A stretch of 64,000 bases of DNA, taken from positions 1 to 64,000 of the forward strand of contig NZ_JAOAOQ010000003.1 in assembly GCF_030398385.1 (NCBI RefSeq), given 5' to 3'. This DNA is from Aquibium sp. ELW1220. Its GTDB lineage: Bacteria; Pseudomonadota; Alphaproteobacteria; Rhizobiales; Rhizobiaceae. The notes under the pieces are model-generated. The model was not told the origin of the DNA. It saw nothing but the letters and a program-made list of their open reading frames with translations, and did no database searches. How positions within the stretch are numbered: the first letter of the stretch is position 1; each line of letters opens with the position of its first letter. Shown here in pieces: positions 34,392 through 43,284 of the stretch. The position numbers were made by a program, and so were the translations under genes.

Positions 34392-37300
34392 GTGGGTATC
34401 CGCTTCTTTTCGGACAGGAACCGCCCGGTCCACATGGCCCCCTATCCGCTGGAACGCCTGGCGCGCAGCGCGGCGATGCCGGACCTTCGTACCGCGCCGC
34501 GCCCGCGCCGGGTCGATTTCCGCCGCCCCGACGCGCCGTCATCGATCGTCAACGCCATGGGCGAGTACCAGGCGATGATGGATGCGATCCGCGACGGGCT
34601 GGTGAACCGCGCGAAGGCCGGCTGTCCCGACGACCCGAAAGAGCGCGCCGAGCATCTGAAAGCCTTCGGCTATTTCTGCGATGCCGCGATGGTGGGAACC
34701 TGCCGCCTGCCCGACGCGGCGATGCTGGCCGAACCCTTCGCCAACCCGGACATCGACCGCCTGGCGCAGGACCTGAGGACGCGGCAGACCAAGACGCTCG
34801 CCTCCGGCATCGACATGATCATGGCGGACCTGAAGGACTCCATGGAGGCGCCGCCGAGCACGATCGGCGGGCATACCCACGCGATCGTCTTCCTCTACGA
34901 ATATCCGCGCGATCCGAAGGAGGACGAGCCGGGCTGCGACTGGATCGGGGATGCGCAGGAGGCGCGCGCCTGCCTGCGGGCGGCGGAAACCGCGGTGGTC
35001 GTCGCCAACTACATCCGCCTGCTCGGCCATGACGCGCGCGCCCATTCCGGCAGCGCCTCCGACGTCGACCTGAACCGGATCACCGTGGCCGCAGGACTGG
35101 CCAGCATCGAGGACGGAAGGCTGTTCAATCCCTATGTCGGAGACCGCTTCGGCGTCGCCGTGGTGACGACGGACTTCGAGATCGCGGCGGACGCGCCGCT
35201 GGCGCCGCTGGCCGCCCAGTCCTGGCTGCAGACCAAGGGGCCGGCCTGGTGGGTCGGCAAGGGGTTCCGGAAGAACGCGTTCAACCGGGAGCCCTATGCG
35301 CGGCGTCGCTTCGTCGATGGCGAACATCCGTTCGAGACGCTGAAGCGGGTCGACAGGCCGACCACCTATATCGACGAGGCGCGCGTCGCCCGCGTGCCGA
35401 AGCGGGCCGACATGTTCGCCCGCGCCCAGTTCGGCGACATGGGCAAGAGCCTCCAGGACGGCGCCAAGGGCGGCTACTATGCCCGCAAGGCGGCCCCCTC
35501 GATGGCGCAGCGCCGCGTGCTCGGCGCCTTCGTGCTCCTGCAGGACGGCGAGCCGCAGCCGGACAAGCGGCCGACCGACGCGCAGCGCAACGCGGACAAC
35601 ATCAAGGCCGCCTGCCATTTCCTCGGGGTCGATGCCGTCGGCATCTCGCGCTGTCCCGACTGGACCTGGTATTCGCACGACGCCACCGGCGAGCCGATCG
35701 TACCGGTGCACGACCAGGCGATCTCGATGATCATCGACCAGGGCTACGAGACCATGGAGGGCGCCTCGGGCGACGATTGGATCTCGGTCGCGCAGTCGAT
35801 GCGCGCCTATCTGCGCTTCTCGCTCCTCGGCGGCATCATCGCCAGGCAGATCCGCAATCTCGGCTATTCGGCCAAGGCGCACACGGTGCTGGACGGCGAG
35901 GTGCTGCAGCCGCCGCTGCTGCTTTTGTCCGGCCTCGGCGAGGTCAGCCGGATCGGCGAGGTGATCCTCAACCCGTTTCTCGGACCGCGGCTCAAGTCGG
36001 GCGTGGTGACGACCGACATGCCGCTGGCGCACGACAAGCCGATCGATTTCGGCATGCAGCGCTTCTGCGCCTCGTGCAACAAATGCGCGCGCGAATGCCC
36101 CTCCGGCGCCATCACGGCCGGACCGAAGCTGATGTTCAACGGCTACGAGATCTGGAAATCGGACAGCCAGAAATGCGCCACCTACCGTATCACCACGGAG
36201 GGCGGGGCAATGTGCGGCCGCTGCATGAAGACCTGCCCGTGGAATCTCGAGGGCCTGTTCGCCGAAAAGCCGTTCCGCTGGGCGGCGATGAACCTGCCGC
36301 AGGCCGCGCCGCTGCTGGCGAAGCTCGACGATGCGGTCGGCAATGGCGGCCTCAACCCGGTCAAGAAATGGTGGTGGGACATCGAACTCTATGAGGACGG
36401 CGGCTACAGGCCGGCGCGCAAGCCGGTCAACGCGCGCGGCCTGCAGCCCAGTCTCGACCTGCGCTACGAGGACCAGACGCTCGCGGTCTATCCGGCCCCG
36501 CTCGCGCCGCACCCGTGGCCCTACCCTTTCCCGATGGACCGCGAGGCGGGGATCGAGGCCTACCAGGCGATGATCACCGCGGAGGAATACCAGGCGCGGC
36601 TGCGCGCCGGCGACGACAGCCGCGTCCATCGCTACTGCGCCGCCGGCGAGAGCCCGGTGCTTCGGCTCGAGGTGACGAAGGCCGAGAGGCTCTGCGACGA
36701 CGTCATGCTCTACGAACTCGCGGCCCCCGACCGCACCCCCCTGCCCGAATGGACGGCCGGCGCCCATCTCGACGTCGTCGTGGCGCCCGAATATCTGCGG
36801 CAATATTCGATGTCGGGCGACCCGGCCGACCGGACGAGATACCAGATCGGCGTGCTGCGCGAGGATGGCGGCCGCGGCGGATCCCGGCTGATGCACCGCA
36901 TCTTCACGGCGGGGCGCAAGGTCTTCGTGTCGCGGCCGATCAACCATTTCCCGCTCGACGAGACGGCGGCGAAGAGTTTTCTGATGGGCGGCGGCATCGG
37001 CATCACGCCGATGATCGCCTTTGCCCACCGGCTGCACGCGCTGGGCGCCGATTTCGAGCTGCATTATTCGGCGCGGTCGCGCCGGACGGCCGGCTATGCC
37101 GGGATGCTCGCCGCCGCCCCCTTCGCGGACCGCGTGCACCTCCACGTCTCCGACGAAGGCCGGCGTGCCGACCTCGACGCGCTGCTGGCCGGCTACCGTC
37201 CCGGCTGGCACGTCTACTCTTGCGGCCCCGAGCGCTACATGCGCTCGGTCACCGACGCCGCCACCGCGCAGGGCTTTCCCGAGGAGGCGCAGCACCTCGA

Positions 37301-37604
37301 ATACTTTTCGGTGCCCGAGCTGCCGCCCTACGAGAACTTCCCCTTCACGCTGAAACTCGCCCGCTCGGGCCGCGAGATCCCGATCCCCGCCGACCGCACG
37401 GCCGCCGACGTCCTCAACGAAAACGGCTTCGGCATCGACGTGAAATGCGCCGACGGCATCTGCGGCGTGTGCAAATGCGGCCTCGTCTCCGGCACGGTCG
37501 AGCACCGCGACTTCGTGCTGTCGAAGAAGCAGCGCGAGACAAACGTGATCCTGTGCCAGAGCCGCGCGGCGGAGGCGGGCGGGATGGTGGAGGTGGATTT
37601 GTGA
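34392..37604 (+). CDS. Self-sufficient reductive dehalogenase (RdhA - ferredoxin reductase fusion)
   Basis: 1070 aa. The order is a degenerate RdhA-like N-terminal domain; a catalytic B12 domain; two 4Fe-4S sites (C559/562/565/569 and C595/608/611/615); an FMN/NAD reductase part (R803-QYS flavin motif, GGGIGITP, YSCGP); and a plant-type 2Fe-2S domain (C1019, C1024, C1027, C1055). Y473, K535 and R599 have exactly the spacing of Tyr426, Lys488 and Arg552 in Nitratireductor NpRdhA (numbers from memory), so the active site looks intact. It resembles BhbA-type enzymes that remove halogen from phenols aerobically using NAD(P)H. There is no Tat signal, so it is cytoplasmic and catabolic rather than respiratory. 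GTG 34392 was chosen because AGGGAGGA lies nine bases upstream; ATG 34359 is inside the operator palindrome. Confidence 0.88.
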   Translation: MGIRFFSDRNRPVHMAPYPLERLARSAAMPDLRTAPRPRRVDFRRPDAPSSIVNAMGEYQAMMDAIRDGLVNRAKAGCPDDPKERAEHLKAFGYFCDAAMVGTCRLPDAAMLAEPFANPDIDRLAQDLRTRQTKTLASGIDMIMADLKDSMEAPPSTIGGHTHAIVFLYEYPRDPKEDEPGCDWIGDAQEARACLRAAETAVVVANYIRLLGHDARAHSGSASDVDLNRITVAAGLASIEDGRLFNPYVGDRFGVAVVTTDFEIAADAPLAPLAAQSWLQTKGPAWWVGKGFRKNAFNREPYARRRFVDGEHPFETLKRVDRPTTYIDEARVARVPKRADMFARAQFGDMGKSLQDGAKGGYYARKAAPSMAQRRVLGAFVLLQDGEPQPDKRPTDAQRNADNIKAACHFLGVDAVGISRCPDWTWYSHDATGEPIVPVHDQAISMIIDQGYETMEGASGDDWISVAQSMRAYLRFSLLGGIIARQIRNLGYSAKAHTVLDGEVLQPPLLLLSGLGEVSRIGEVILNPFLGPRLKSGVVTTDMPLAHDKPIDFGMQRFCASCNKCARECPSGAITAGPKLMFNGYEIWKSDSQKCATYRITTEGGAMCGRCMKTCPWNLEGLFAEKPFRWAAMNLPQAAPLLAKLDDAVGNGGLNPVKKWWWDIELYEDGGYRPARKPVNARGLQPSLDLRYEDQTLAVYPAPLAPHPWPYPFPMDREAGIEAYQAMITAEEYQARLRAGDDSRVHRYCAAGESPVLRLEVTKAERLCDDVMLYELAAPDRTPLPEWTAGAHLDVVVAPEYLRQYSMSGDPADRTRYQIGVLREDGGRGGSRLMHRIFTAGRKVFVSRPINHFPLDETAAKSFLMGGGIGITPMIAFAHRLHALGADFELHYSARSRRTAGYAGMLAAAPFADRVHLHVSDEGRRADLDALLAGYRPGWHVYSCGPERYMRSVTDAATAQGFPEEAQHLEYFSVPELPPYENFPFTLKLARSGREIPIPADRTAADVLNENGFGIDVKCADGICGVCKCGLVSGTVEHRDFVLSKKQRETNVILCQSRAAEAGGMVEVDL

Positions 37605-37842
37605 GGGGATGGGGGGGCGGGTTTCGACGCGAGTGGGGTCGTTCGTGTCGGCCGTCATTGATGCTGAAACCGGACCTTGCTGGTGCCCGTCGTCATCGGC
37701 GATATCTCTTGCAGAAATTTAGCGCAAAATTGTCGTTCTGGTCGGGAGATTTGCGCCAGTCCGGTGAGCTCAAAGCCGCTATTGAACAAAGGGGATCGGT
37801 TCACTTATCAGGCTTCTCCGTTCGATTTGGACCGACGCTTCA

Positions 37843-38448
37843 ATGCAACCACCACCCGATGCCGCTTGGGAACCATGGTCCCCGGGTGACTTGTTTGCTC
37901 GTCTCGGCGGATCTGACACCGACTGGTATGTCGTAGGCGGATGGGCCCTGGACCTTTGGCACGGTGAGCCGACCCGTGTGCATGAGGACTTGGAGTTTTC
38001 GGTGTTTGCCAGCCGGGCTCAACGCTATCAAGGCGTCCTGTCGGATCTGGAGTTCTTCACAGTGAGGGATGGCAAACTAACCCATCTCCCCCTAGTGCAG
38101 CCGTTGCCCAAGGATGTTTGGCAGCTGTGGGGCGCAGATATTGGTGCCGGGCGCTGGCGCGTCGACATGATGGGCGATCGGGGATCGCCGGATATGTGGG
38201 TCTACAAGCGCGATCCAACTTTCACGCTTCCGCGAACCGAAGCTATACGCGCAACAGCCGGCGGGATCCGATATTTGGCGCCGCATATCGTCCTGCTCTT
38301 CAAAGCTAGGCACGCCCGCGAGAAAGATCACTGGGATTTCCGCAATGCCTTGCCCCGCCTGGAACTCAGCGAGAGAACCGCCCTTCGTCGGTGGCTAGAG
38401 CTATGGCATCCGGGGCATGCTTGGATTGAAGAACTTCAATCGTGCTGA
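37843..38448 (+). CDS. Aminoglycoside-2''-adenylyltransferase-like nucleotidyltransferase
   Basis: 201 aa with the nucleotidyltransferase signature VVGGWALDLWHGEPTRVHED: GG at 32-33 and metal-binding D49 and E51 (HEDLEF). The layout matches the AadB-like family that includes aminoglycoside-modifying enzymes and many uncharacterised relatives, so a resistance function is possible but not shown. The upstream gap to the dehalogenase (37605-37842) holds nothing recognisable. Base composition is slightly lower in GC than the neighbours, and an IS follows 85 bases later, both suggesting acquired DNA. Confidence 0.7.
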   Translation: MQPPPDAAWEPWSPGDLFARLGGSDTDWYVVGGWALDLWHGEPTRVHEDLEFSVFASRAQRYQGVLSDLEFFTVRDGKLTHLPLVQPLPKDVWQLWGADIGAGRWRVDMMGDRGSPDMWVYKRDPTFTLPRTEAIRATAGGIRYLAPHIVLLFKARHAREKDHWDFRNALPRLELSERTALRRWLELWHPGHAWIEELQSC

Positions 38449-38628
38449 CCGTCCACTTAGCTGCCGATTTGTCGCGGAAATTCTAGGTTTCGCGATCGAT
38501 CGGTCGCGCCTGAAATCCGCGGCGAAACTCGGGTAGTGTGCGGAGAGTTCTGCAAATTCGCTGAGAGGGGCGGTCATGGCAGGCTGGTGATGTTCAACGT
38601 CACCTGATTCCCGCGAAGGAACGCCACC

Positions 38629-39850
38629 ATGACCAAGACTGAAGGTAAGACCGCGAGCGCCGCCGTCAAAGACATTCTGCTTTCGAACCCGGATGGTCTG
38701 CGCGATGTGATCCGCGCCGTGATGCAGGAGGTTCTGGAAGCGGAGATGGACGAGGCGCTGGGTGCTGCGAAGGGCGAACGCACGCCGGAGCGGCTCGGCT
38801 ATCGGTCGGGCCATTACAGCCGCACACTCGTCACGCGCGTCGGCAAGCTCGAGCTCAGGGTGCCGCAGGACCGGCAGGGCCGCTTCTCGATCGAACTGTT
38901 CGAGCGCTACCAGCGGTCCGAGCGGGCCCTGGTGGCGACGCTGGCGGAGATGGGAGCCTGCCCTCGGGCTTGACCCGAGGGTGCAGGGTGTCTCGACCCG
39001 CAAGGTGAAGGCGATCACGGAAGAGCTGTGCGGCCACGCCTTCTCGGCCTCGTCGATCTCGGCCATCAACAAGCGGCTGGACGAGAGCCTCGCCGCCTTT
39101 GCCGGGCGCCCGCTTCAAGAGCCCTTTCCCTATCTCATCCTCGATGCCCGCTACGAGAAGGTGCGCGAGGGAGGCGTCGTCATGAGCCAGGCGGTGCTGA
39201 TCGCGGTCGGCATCGACTGGGACGGACGGCGCCAGATCCTGGGCGTCGAGATGGCCAATCGCGAGAGCCGCTCGTCCTGGCGGGACTTTCTCGTCGGCCT
39301 GAAGGGGCGCGGCCTTAGGGGCGTCGAACTGGTCGTGTCCGACGACCATGCCGGCCTGGTGGCGGCGATCGGCGAAACGATCCCGGAAGCCGCCTGGCAG
39401 CGCTGCTACGTGCACTTCCTCCGGAACGCGCTCGATTACCTGCCCCGAAAGCACGCCGACGACTGCCTGCAGGAACTGCGCTGGCTCTACGACCGCCGCG
39501 ATCTCGCCGAGGCCAAGGCCGATCTCGCCGCATGGCTCGCCAAGTGGTCGGGCAAGTATCCGCGGCTTACCGGCTGGGCCGAGGAGACCATCGAACAGAC
39601 GCTCACCTTCTTCCGGCTGCCGCGCCAGCACCACAAGCACCTCAAGTCGACCAACATGCTGGAGCGCCTCAACGAGGAGATCCGGCGCCGTACCTACGTC
39701 GTCCGCATCTTCCCCAACACAGAGAGCTGCCTGCGCCTCGTGCGTGCGCTCGCGGTCGAAACCAACGAAAACTGGATGGAGGCCAACCGTTACCTCAACA
39801 TGGACGACCTCAGAGAGCACAAGAAGCTCCAACTCCGCAAAGCCGCATGA
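38629..39850 (+). pseudogene. IS256-family transposase interrupted by a palindromic insertion
   Basis: Mutator-like DDE transposase. The 5' part (38629-38973) starts after GAAGGAACG and stops early. The 3' part continues in another frame from about 38981 with VQGVSTRKVKAITEELCGH to the normal C-terminus. Catalytic residues are all present: D in LILDARYE, D in VVSDDHAG and E in NMLERLNEE. The break is a 28-base stretch, 38953-38980, replacing an expected single codon, a net change of 25 bases. The element is probably immobile unless helped in trans. Confidence 0.88.
38953..38980. repeat. Palindromic mini-insertion in the transposase
   Basis: Contains CCCTCGGG-CTTGA-CCCGAGGG (38961-38981), a perfect 8-bp stem with a five-base loop. 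Similar CCTCGGGTCAAGCCCGAGG sequences are common extragenic palindromes in Hyphomicrobiales (recalled, not checked). It breaks the reading frame at codon 108. Confidence 0.75.
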
Positions 39851-39895
39851 CCAGCATCAGGGCCGCCCCAATTTGCAGAACTTGACGCACACGAC

Positions 39896-40166
39896 CGAAA
39901 CTCGGTCGCAGAGGTGGTGCAAAAGTAGGTGAGTTCCAAGGGATTTGTGCGACGCCTGACGGCGGCTTTGCAGCCCGACAATCCAAAACCCGCCAATCCG
40001 CTTCCCACCCCGTTCTGGCCATTCCGAGCCGTCATGCGGTGAACCGACAGGAAGCCGCCCCTTCCAGTCGGTTCAACAACCCCGTGGAAAAAGCCGGAGG
40101 CGGACGTGCGAGAATCTGAGCCTTGCGAACGCTGCCGTGGCCATATCGAAGGCAGGCGAGCGTGGT
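39896..40166. other. Intergenic region after the IS
   Basis: Begins with the right target duplication CGAAACTCGG. No gene or clear structure seen in the rest; it separates the IS from the convergent end of the histidine kinase gene. Confidence 0.4.
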
Positions 40167-41252
40167 CTATCCGCTTCTTGCGTCCGGAGCGCGTGGCACG
40201 GTCTTGAGGACCATCTCGAACATCGCGCCGCCGCTTCCAGACGGACGGTAGCGCAGCCGCCCGCCATGCGCTTCCACGATCGCGCGCACGACCGACAGGC
40301 CGAGCCCGTTGCCACCCACCTCCCGAGATCGAACCGCATCGCCGCGGACGAAGGGATCGAAGACGCGTGTCGCCATCTCGGGCGTGAGACCCGGCCCCTC
40401 GTCTGCGACACCCAGCACCGCCTCGCCGCCGCTTCGCGCAAGAGAGATGGTGATGGCACCCCGGTTGGCGTAGCGCCGCGCATTGGTGACGAGCGCCAGA
40501 AGGGCCTGACGTATGCGCGTCGCGTCGGCCATCACGACGACATCGGACAGGTCGAGAACGAGGGAGAAACCGTGGGCCTCAAGGTCGGGCGAAAGGAGCT
40601 CGCCCATCTGCGCAATCTCCTGCGAGAGACGGACCGGTTCGATACGCAGGTCCAGATGCCCGCTGTCGGCGAGCGTGACCGTGCGCAGATCTTCCACCAG
40701 CCGCGCAAGGCTGTCCACCTGCAGGACCAGGCCGCGGAGCGACCGCTCGTCGGGTTCGAACACACCGTCGATCATGCCCTGGAGGCGGCCCTTCAGGATG
40801 GTGAGCGGCGTGCGCAGTTCGTGCGCGATCGTGGCGTTCCAGAGCGCCATGTCGGTGGCCATGTCCTCCAGGCGCTGTGCCATGGCGTTGAAGTCGTCGA
40901 TCAGTCCGGCGGTCTCCCCCAGCGAGCGATCGCCGGGCGGAACCCGTGCCGACAGGTCGCCGTCGGCGATCCGCCGGGCGCTCTCGGCCAGTGTTTCCAG
41001 GGGCTGCAGAATGCGGCGCGCGAGGCGCAGGGCGACGAAGGCCGCAATCGGCAGGGCGACGAGGATGGCGGCTCCCAGAATGGCGAGATCCGTTGCCGTG
41101 AGCCACCCATCCTCCGTGTCGAGCCGTGGATAGAAGGCGATGATCGCCGTGTAGGCGAGATAGGTGCCGAAGAAGACGAGCATTCCCGCCATCACGGTGA
41201 TGGCGGACATGGCCAGGAGGATCTGGCGGCTCAGGCCGGCGCGCAGGGTCAT
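40167..41252 (-). CDS. Sensor histidine kinase (BaeS-like)
   Basis: 361-aa membrane kinase. Two membrane helices (about 11-35 and 54-78) flank a very short periplasmic loop. A HAMP linker, a dimerisation helix with the phospho-acceptor H144 (AHELRTPL) and an ATPase domain with N box (ALVTNARRYAN), G1 (VADEGPGL) and G2 (GGNGLGLSVV) follow. The tiny periplasmic loop suggests it senses membrane state. It starts four bases after the response regulator stop, and the pair is divergent from the RND pump it probably controls. Confidence 0.92.
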   Translation of the reverse strand: MTLRAGLSRQILLAMSAITVMAGMLVFFGTYLAYTAIIAFYPRLDTEDGWLTATDLAILGAAILVALPIAAFVALRLARRILQPLETLAESARRIADGDLSARVPPGDRSLGETAGLIDDFNAMAQRLEDMATDMALWNATIAHELRTPLTILKGRLQGMIDGVFEPDERSLRGLVLQVDSLARLVEDLRTVTLADSGHLDLRIEPVRLSQEIAQMGELLSPDLEAHGFSLVLDLSDVVVMADATRIRQALLALVTNARRYANRGAITISLARSGGEAVLGVADEGPGLTPEMATRVFDPFVRGDAVRSREVGGNGLGLSVVRAIVEAHGGRLRYRPSGSGGAMFEMVLKTVPRAPDARSG

Positions 41253-41256
41253 GGCA

Positions 41257-41928
41257 TCAGGCAGTCAGGCGATAGCCGACGCCGCGCACGCCGGGCAGGA
41301 GGCCGACCGCGCCCGCTTGCTCCAGCTTCCGCCTCAGCTTGCTCAGATGGCTGTCCACCGTCCGGTCGAGCGCGTCCGAGCCCGGCAGGCAGGCGTCCAC
41401 CAGTTCGCCGCGTGCAAAGACCTTGGTCGGGTTGCGCGCCATGTGGGCGAGAATCCGGAACTCGGTCAGCGTCAGCGGAACGGACACCGCGCCAAGGCTC
41501 GCCTGATAGGCGTCGAGATCGATCGACAGGTCGCCGACCCGCAGCACGCCCGCGGCGCTGGCCAATCCCGATCGGCGGAGCACTGCCTTCGCCCGCGCGA
41601 CGACCTCGATCGGGTTGAAGGGTTTTGCGACATAATCGTCCGCACCGATCCGCAGCCCCTGAAGCCTGTCGATGTCCTGGTCGAGCGCCGTGATCATGAT
41701 GGCGGGTGTATTGCCGCGACGCCGCAGTTCCGCGAGCACCTCCCACCCGTCGAGGCGCGGCATGGTGACGTCGAGAAGCACGAGATCGGGCTTCAGCGCG
41801 AGGTGAAGATCGAGCGCCGTGCGGCCATCGCGGGCCTGCACCGTCCGAAATCCCTCCCGCACGAGATAGGCGTCGAGGATCGCGGAAATCTCGTCGTCGT
41901 CTTCGGCTATCAGAACGAGTGCTGCCAT
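41257..41928 (-). CDS. OmpR/PhoB-family response regulator (BaeR-like)
   Basis: 223 aa. Receiver domain with acidic pocket E9/D10/D11, phospho-acceptor D53 (VLLDVTMP), T in MITALD and K in AKPFNP; then a C-terminal winged-helix DNA-binding domain (LTLTEFRILAHMARN, RTVDSHLSKLRRKLE). AGGGAGA precedes ATG 41928, so an upstream in-frame TTG was not used. The 153 bases to the divergent pump operon should hold its binding sites. Confidence 0.92.
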   Translation of the reverse strand: MAALVLIAEDDDEISAILDAYLVREGFRTVQARDGRTALDLHLALKPDLVLLDVTMPRLDGWEVLAELRRRGNTPAIMITALDQDIDRLQGLRIGADDYVAKPFNPIEVVARAKAVLRRSGLASAAGVLRVGDLSIDLDAYQASLGAVSVPLTLTEFRILAHMARNPTKVFARGELVDACLPGSDALDRTVDSHLSKLRRKLEQAGAVGLLPGVRGVGYRLTA

Positions 41929-42081
41929 TGCGTTCTCCCTGGACAAGGCATGCCATCAGGCGCGGCCGGCGTCGAGCATTCCCCGCTTCCATCCATCAAA
42001 TCGCAACACAACCTCCACATGGCGCAAACCCGGCGGAAGGATAAGGCGGCGTCGCCGAAACGGCACGACCACTTGAATTGG

Positions 42082-43272
42082 ATGATCGCCCCGATGCGCC
42101 GCCTTCTCTCGCTCCCGACGCTCACTCTCCTCGCCGCAGCGGCGATGCTCGCTGCCTGCACGGATAGCGGGGGCGGCGGAGAGCCCGATGCCGCCAAGGC
42201 GCAGCAGGAAGAGAGTGGCCCGATCCGCATCTCCGTCCTGACGGTGCAGCCGCGCCGGGTGATCGTCTACGACGAACTGCCCGGCCGCGTATCGGCGCTG
42301 CGCACGGCCGAGATCCGTCCGCAGGTCAACGGCATCGTGCAGAAGGTCACCTTCACGGAAGGGTCTGAGGTTTCCCCCGAGCAGCCTCTCTTCCAGATCG
42401 ATCCCGCGCCTTTCGCGGCCGATGTCGAGGCGGCCGTCGCCGTGCTGGCGCGGGCGAAGGCCGATCTCGTCAACGCGACGCTGAAGCATGAGCGGGTCGA
42501 GGCGCTGGCAGCGACGCGGACCGCGAGCGCCGCAGCTCTCGGCGATGCCAGGGCGGCACTGGCGCAGGCGCGTGCAAGCGTCGCCGAGGCCGAAGCCAAC
42601 CTGACCCGCCGCCGGCTCGAGCTGTCGCACGCGACCGTCCGCAGCCCGATCGCCGGGCGCATCGGCCGGGCTCTCACCACCGAAGGCGGTCTCGCGTCCG
42701 TCGGCGCCACGGACCCCATCGCCGTCGTCCGGCAGATCGACAGCGTCTATCTCGACGTCCGTCGACCGTCGATCCGGTGGGAACAACTGGAGGAGACGCT
42801 CGGAAGCGACGGCAGCGAGGATGCCCGCGCCCTTCCGGTCGACATCCTGACGATCGCCGGAACGCCCTACGCGTTCCAGGGCAAGCTCCTGTTCTCCGAG
42901 AGCACGGTGGACCCCGGCACGGGCAGCATCGCCATGCGTGTGCTGGTGCCGAACCCACACCGCCAGTTGCTACCGGGCATGTATCTTCGCGCCAGGGTTC
43001 CCAGCGCCGTCTATCCCGATGCCTTGACCGTGCCGCAGGAGGCCGTGCGTCGCGACGTATCTGGACGGCCGCAACTCACTGTGATCGCAAGTGACAAGAC
43101 CGTCGGCAGCCGCGACGTCGAACTGGGAGCGCTGATGGATCGGCAGTACGTCATCCTGTCGGGGCTTAAAGCCGGCGAGACGGTCGTGATCCAGGGCCAG
43201 GACCGCGCGCAGGCGGGCCAGACGCTGGAGTTCGTCCCTTACCAGCCGACCTCGCCCGACAGCGGCGTCTAA
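42082..43272 (+). CDS. RND efflux periplasmic adaptor lipoprotein (AcrA-like)
   Basis: About 396 aa. A lipoprotein signal ends at L-A-A-C26, so the adaptor is tethered to the inner membrane. Then come the membrane-fusion order of beta-barrel, lipoyl (PQVNGIVQKVTFTEGSEV), a coiled-coil helical hairpin (about 115-170, Ala/Glu-rich) and a return lipoyl part (ATVRSPIAGRIG). It bridges the pump and an outer-membrane channel, which is not encoded here. Starts at 42082, 42094 and 42019 are possible; the lipobox favours the first two. Confidence 0.9.
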   Translation: MIAPMRRLLSLPTLTLLAAAAMLAACTDSGGGGEPDAAKAQQEESGPIRISVLTVQPRRVIVYDELPGRVSALRTAEIRPQVNGIVQKVTFTEGSEVSPEQPLFQIDPAPFAADVEAAVAVLARAKADLVNATLKHERVEALAATRTASAAALGDARAALAQARASVAEAEANLTRRRLELSHATVRSPIAGRIGRALTTEGGLASVGATDPIAVVRQIDSVYLDVRRPSIRWEQLEETLGSDGSEDARALPVDILTIAGTPYAFQGKLLFSESTVDPGTGSIAMRVLVPNPHRQLLPGMYLRARVPSAVYPDALTVPQEAVRRDVSGRPQLTVIASDKTVGSRDVELGALMDRQYVILSGLKAGETVVIQGQDRAQAGQTLEFVPYQPTSPDSGV

Positions 43273-43284
43273 GGAGTCCGTCCG

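Larger units (their letters stand above)
38534..39895 (+). mobile_element. Complete IS256-family insertion sequence
   Basis: 1362 bases bounded by imperfect 26-base inverted repeats: left 38534-38559, starting GTAGTGTGCGGAGAGTTCTG, and right 39870-39895, reading inward GTCGTGTGCGTCAAGTTCTG. Both continue into CAAATT. The flanks carry a direct repeat CGAAACTCGG at 38524-38533 and 39896-39905, a target duplication of 8-10 bases as expected for this family. It contains one transposase gene, which is frameshifted. Confidence 0.9.
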
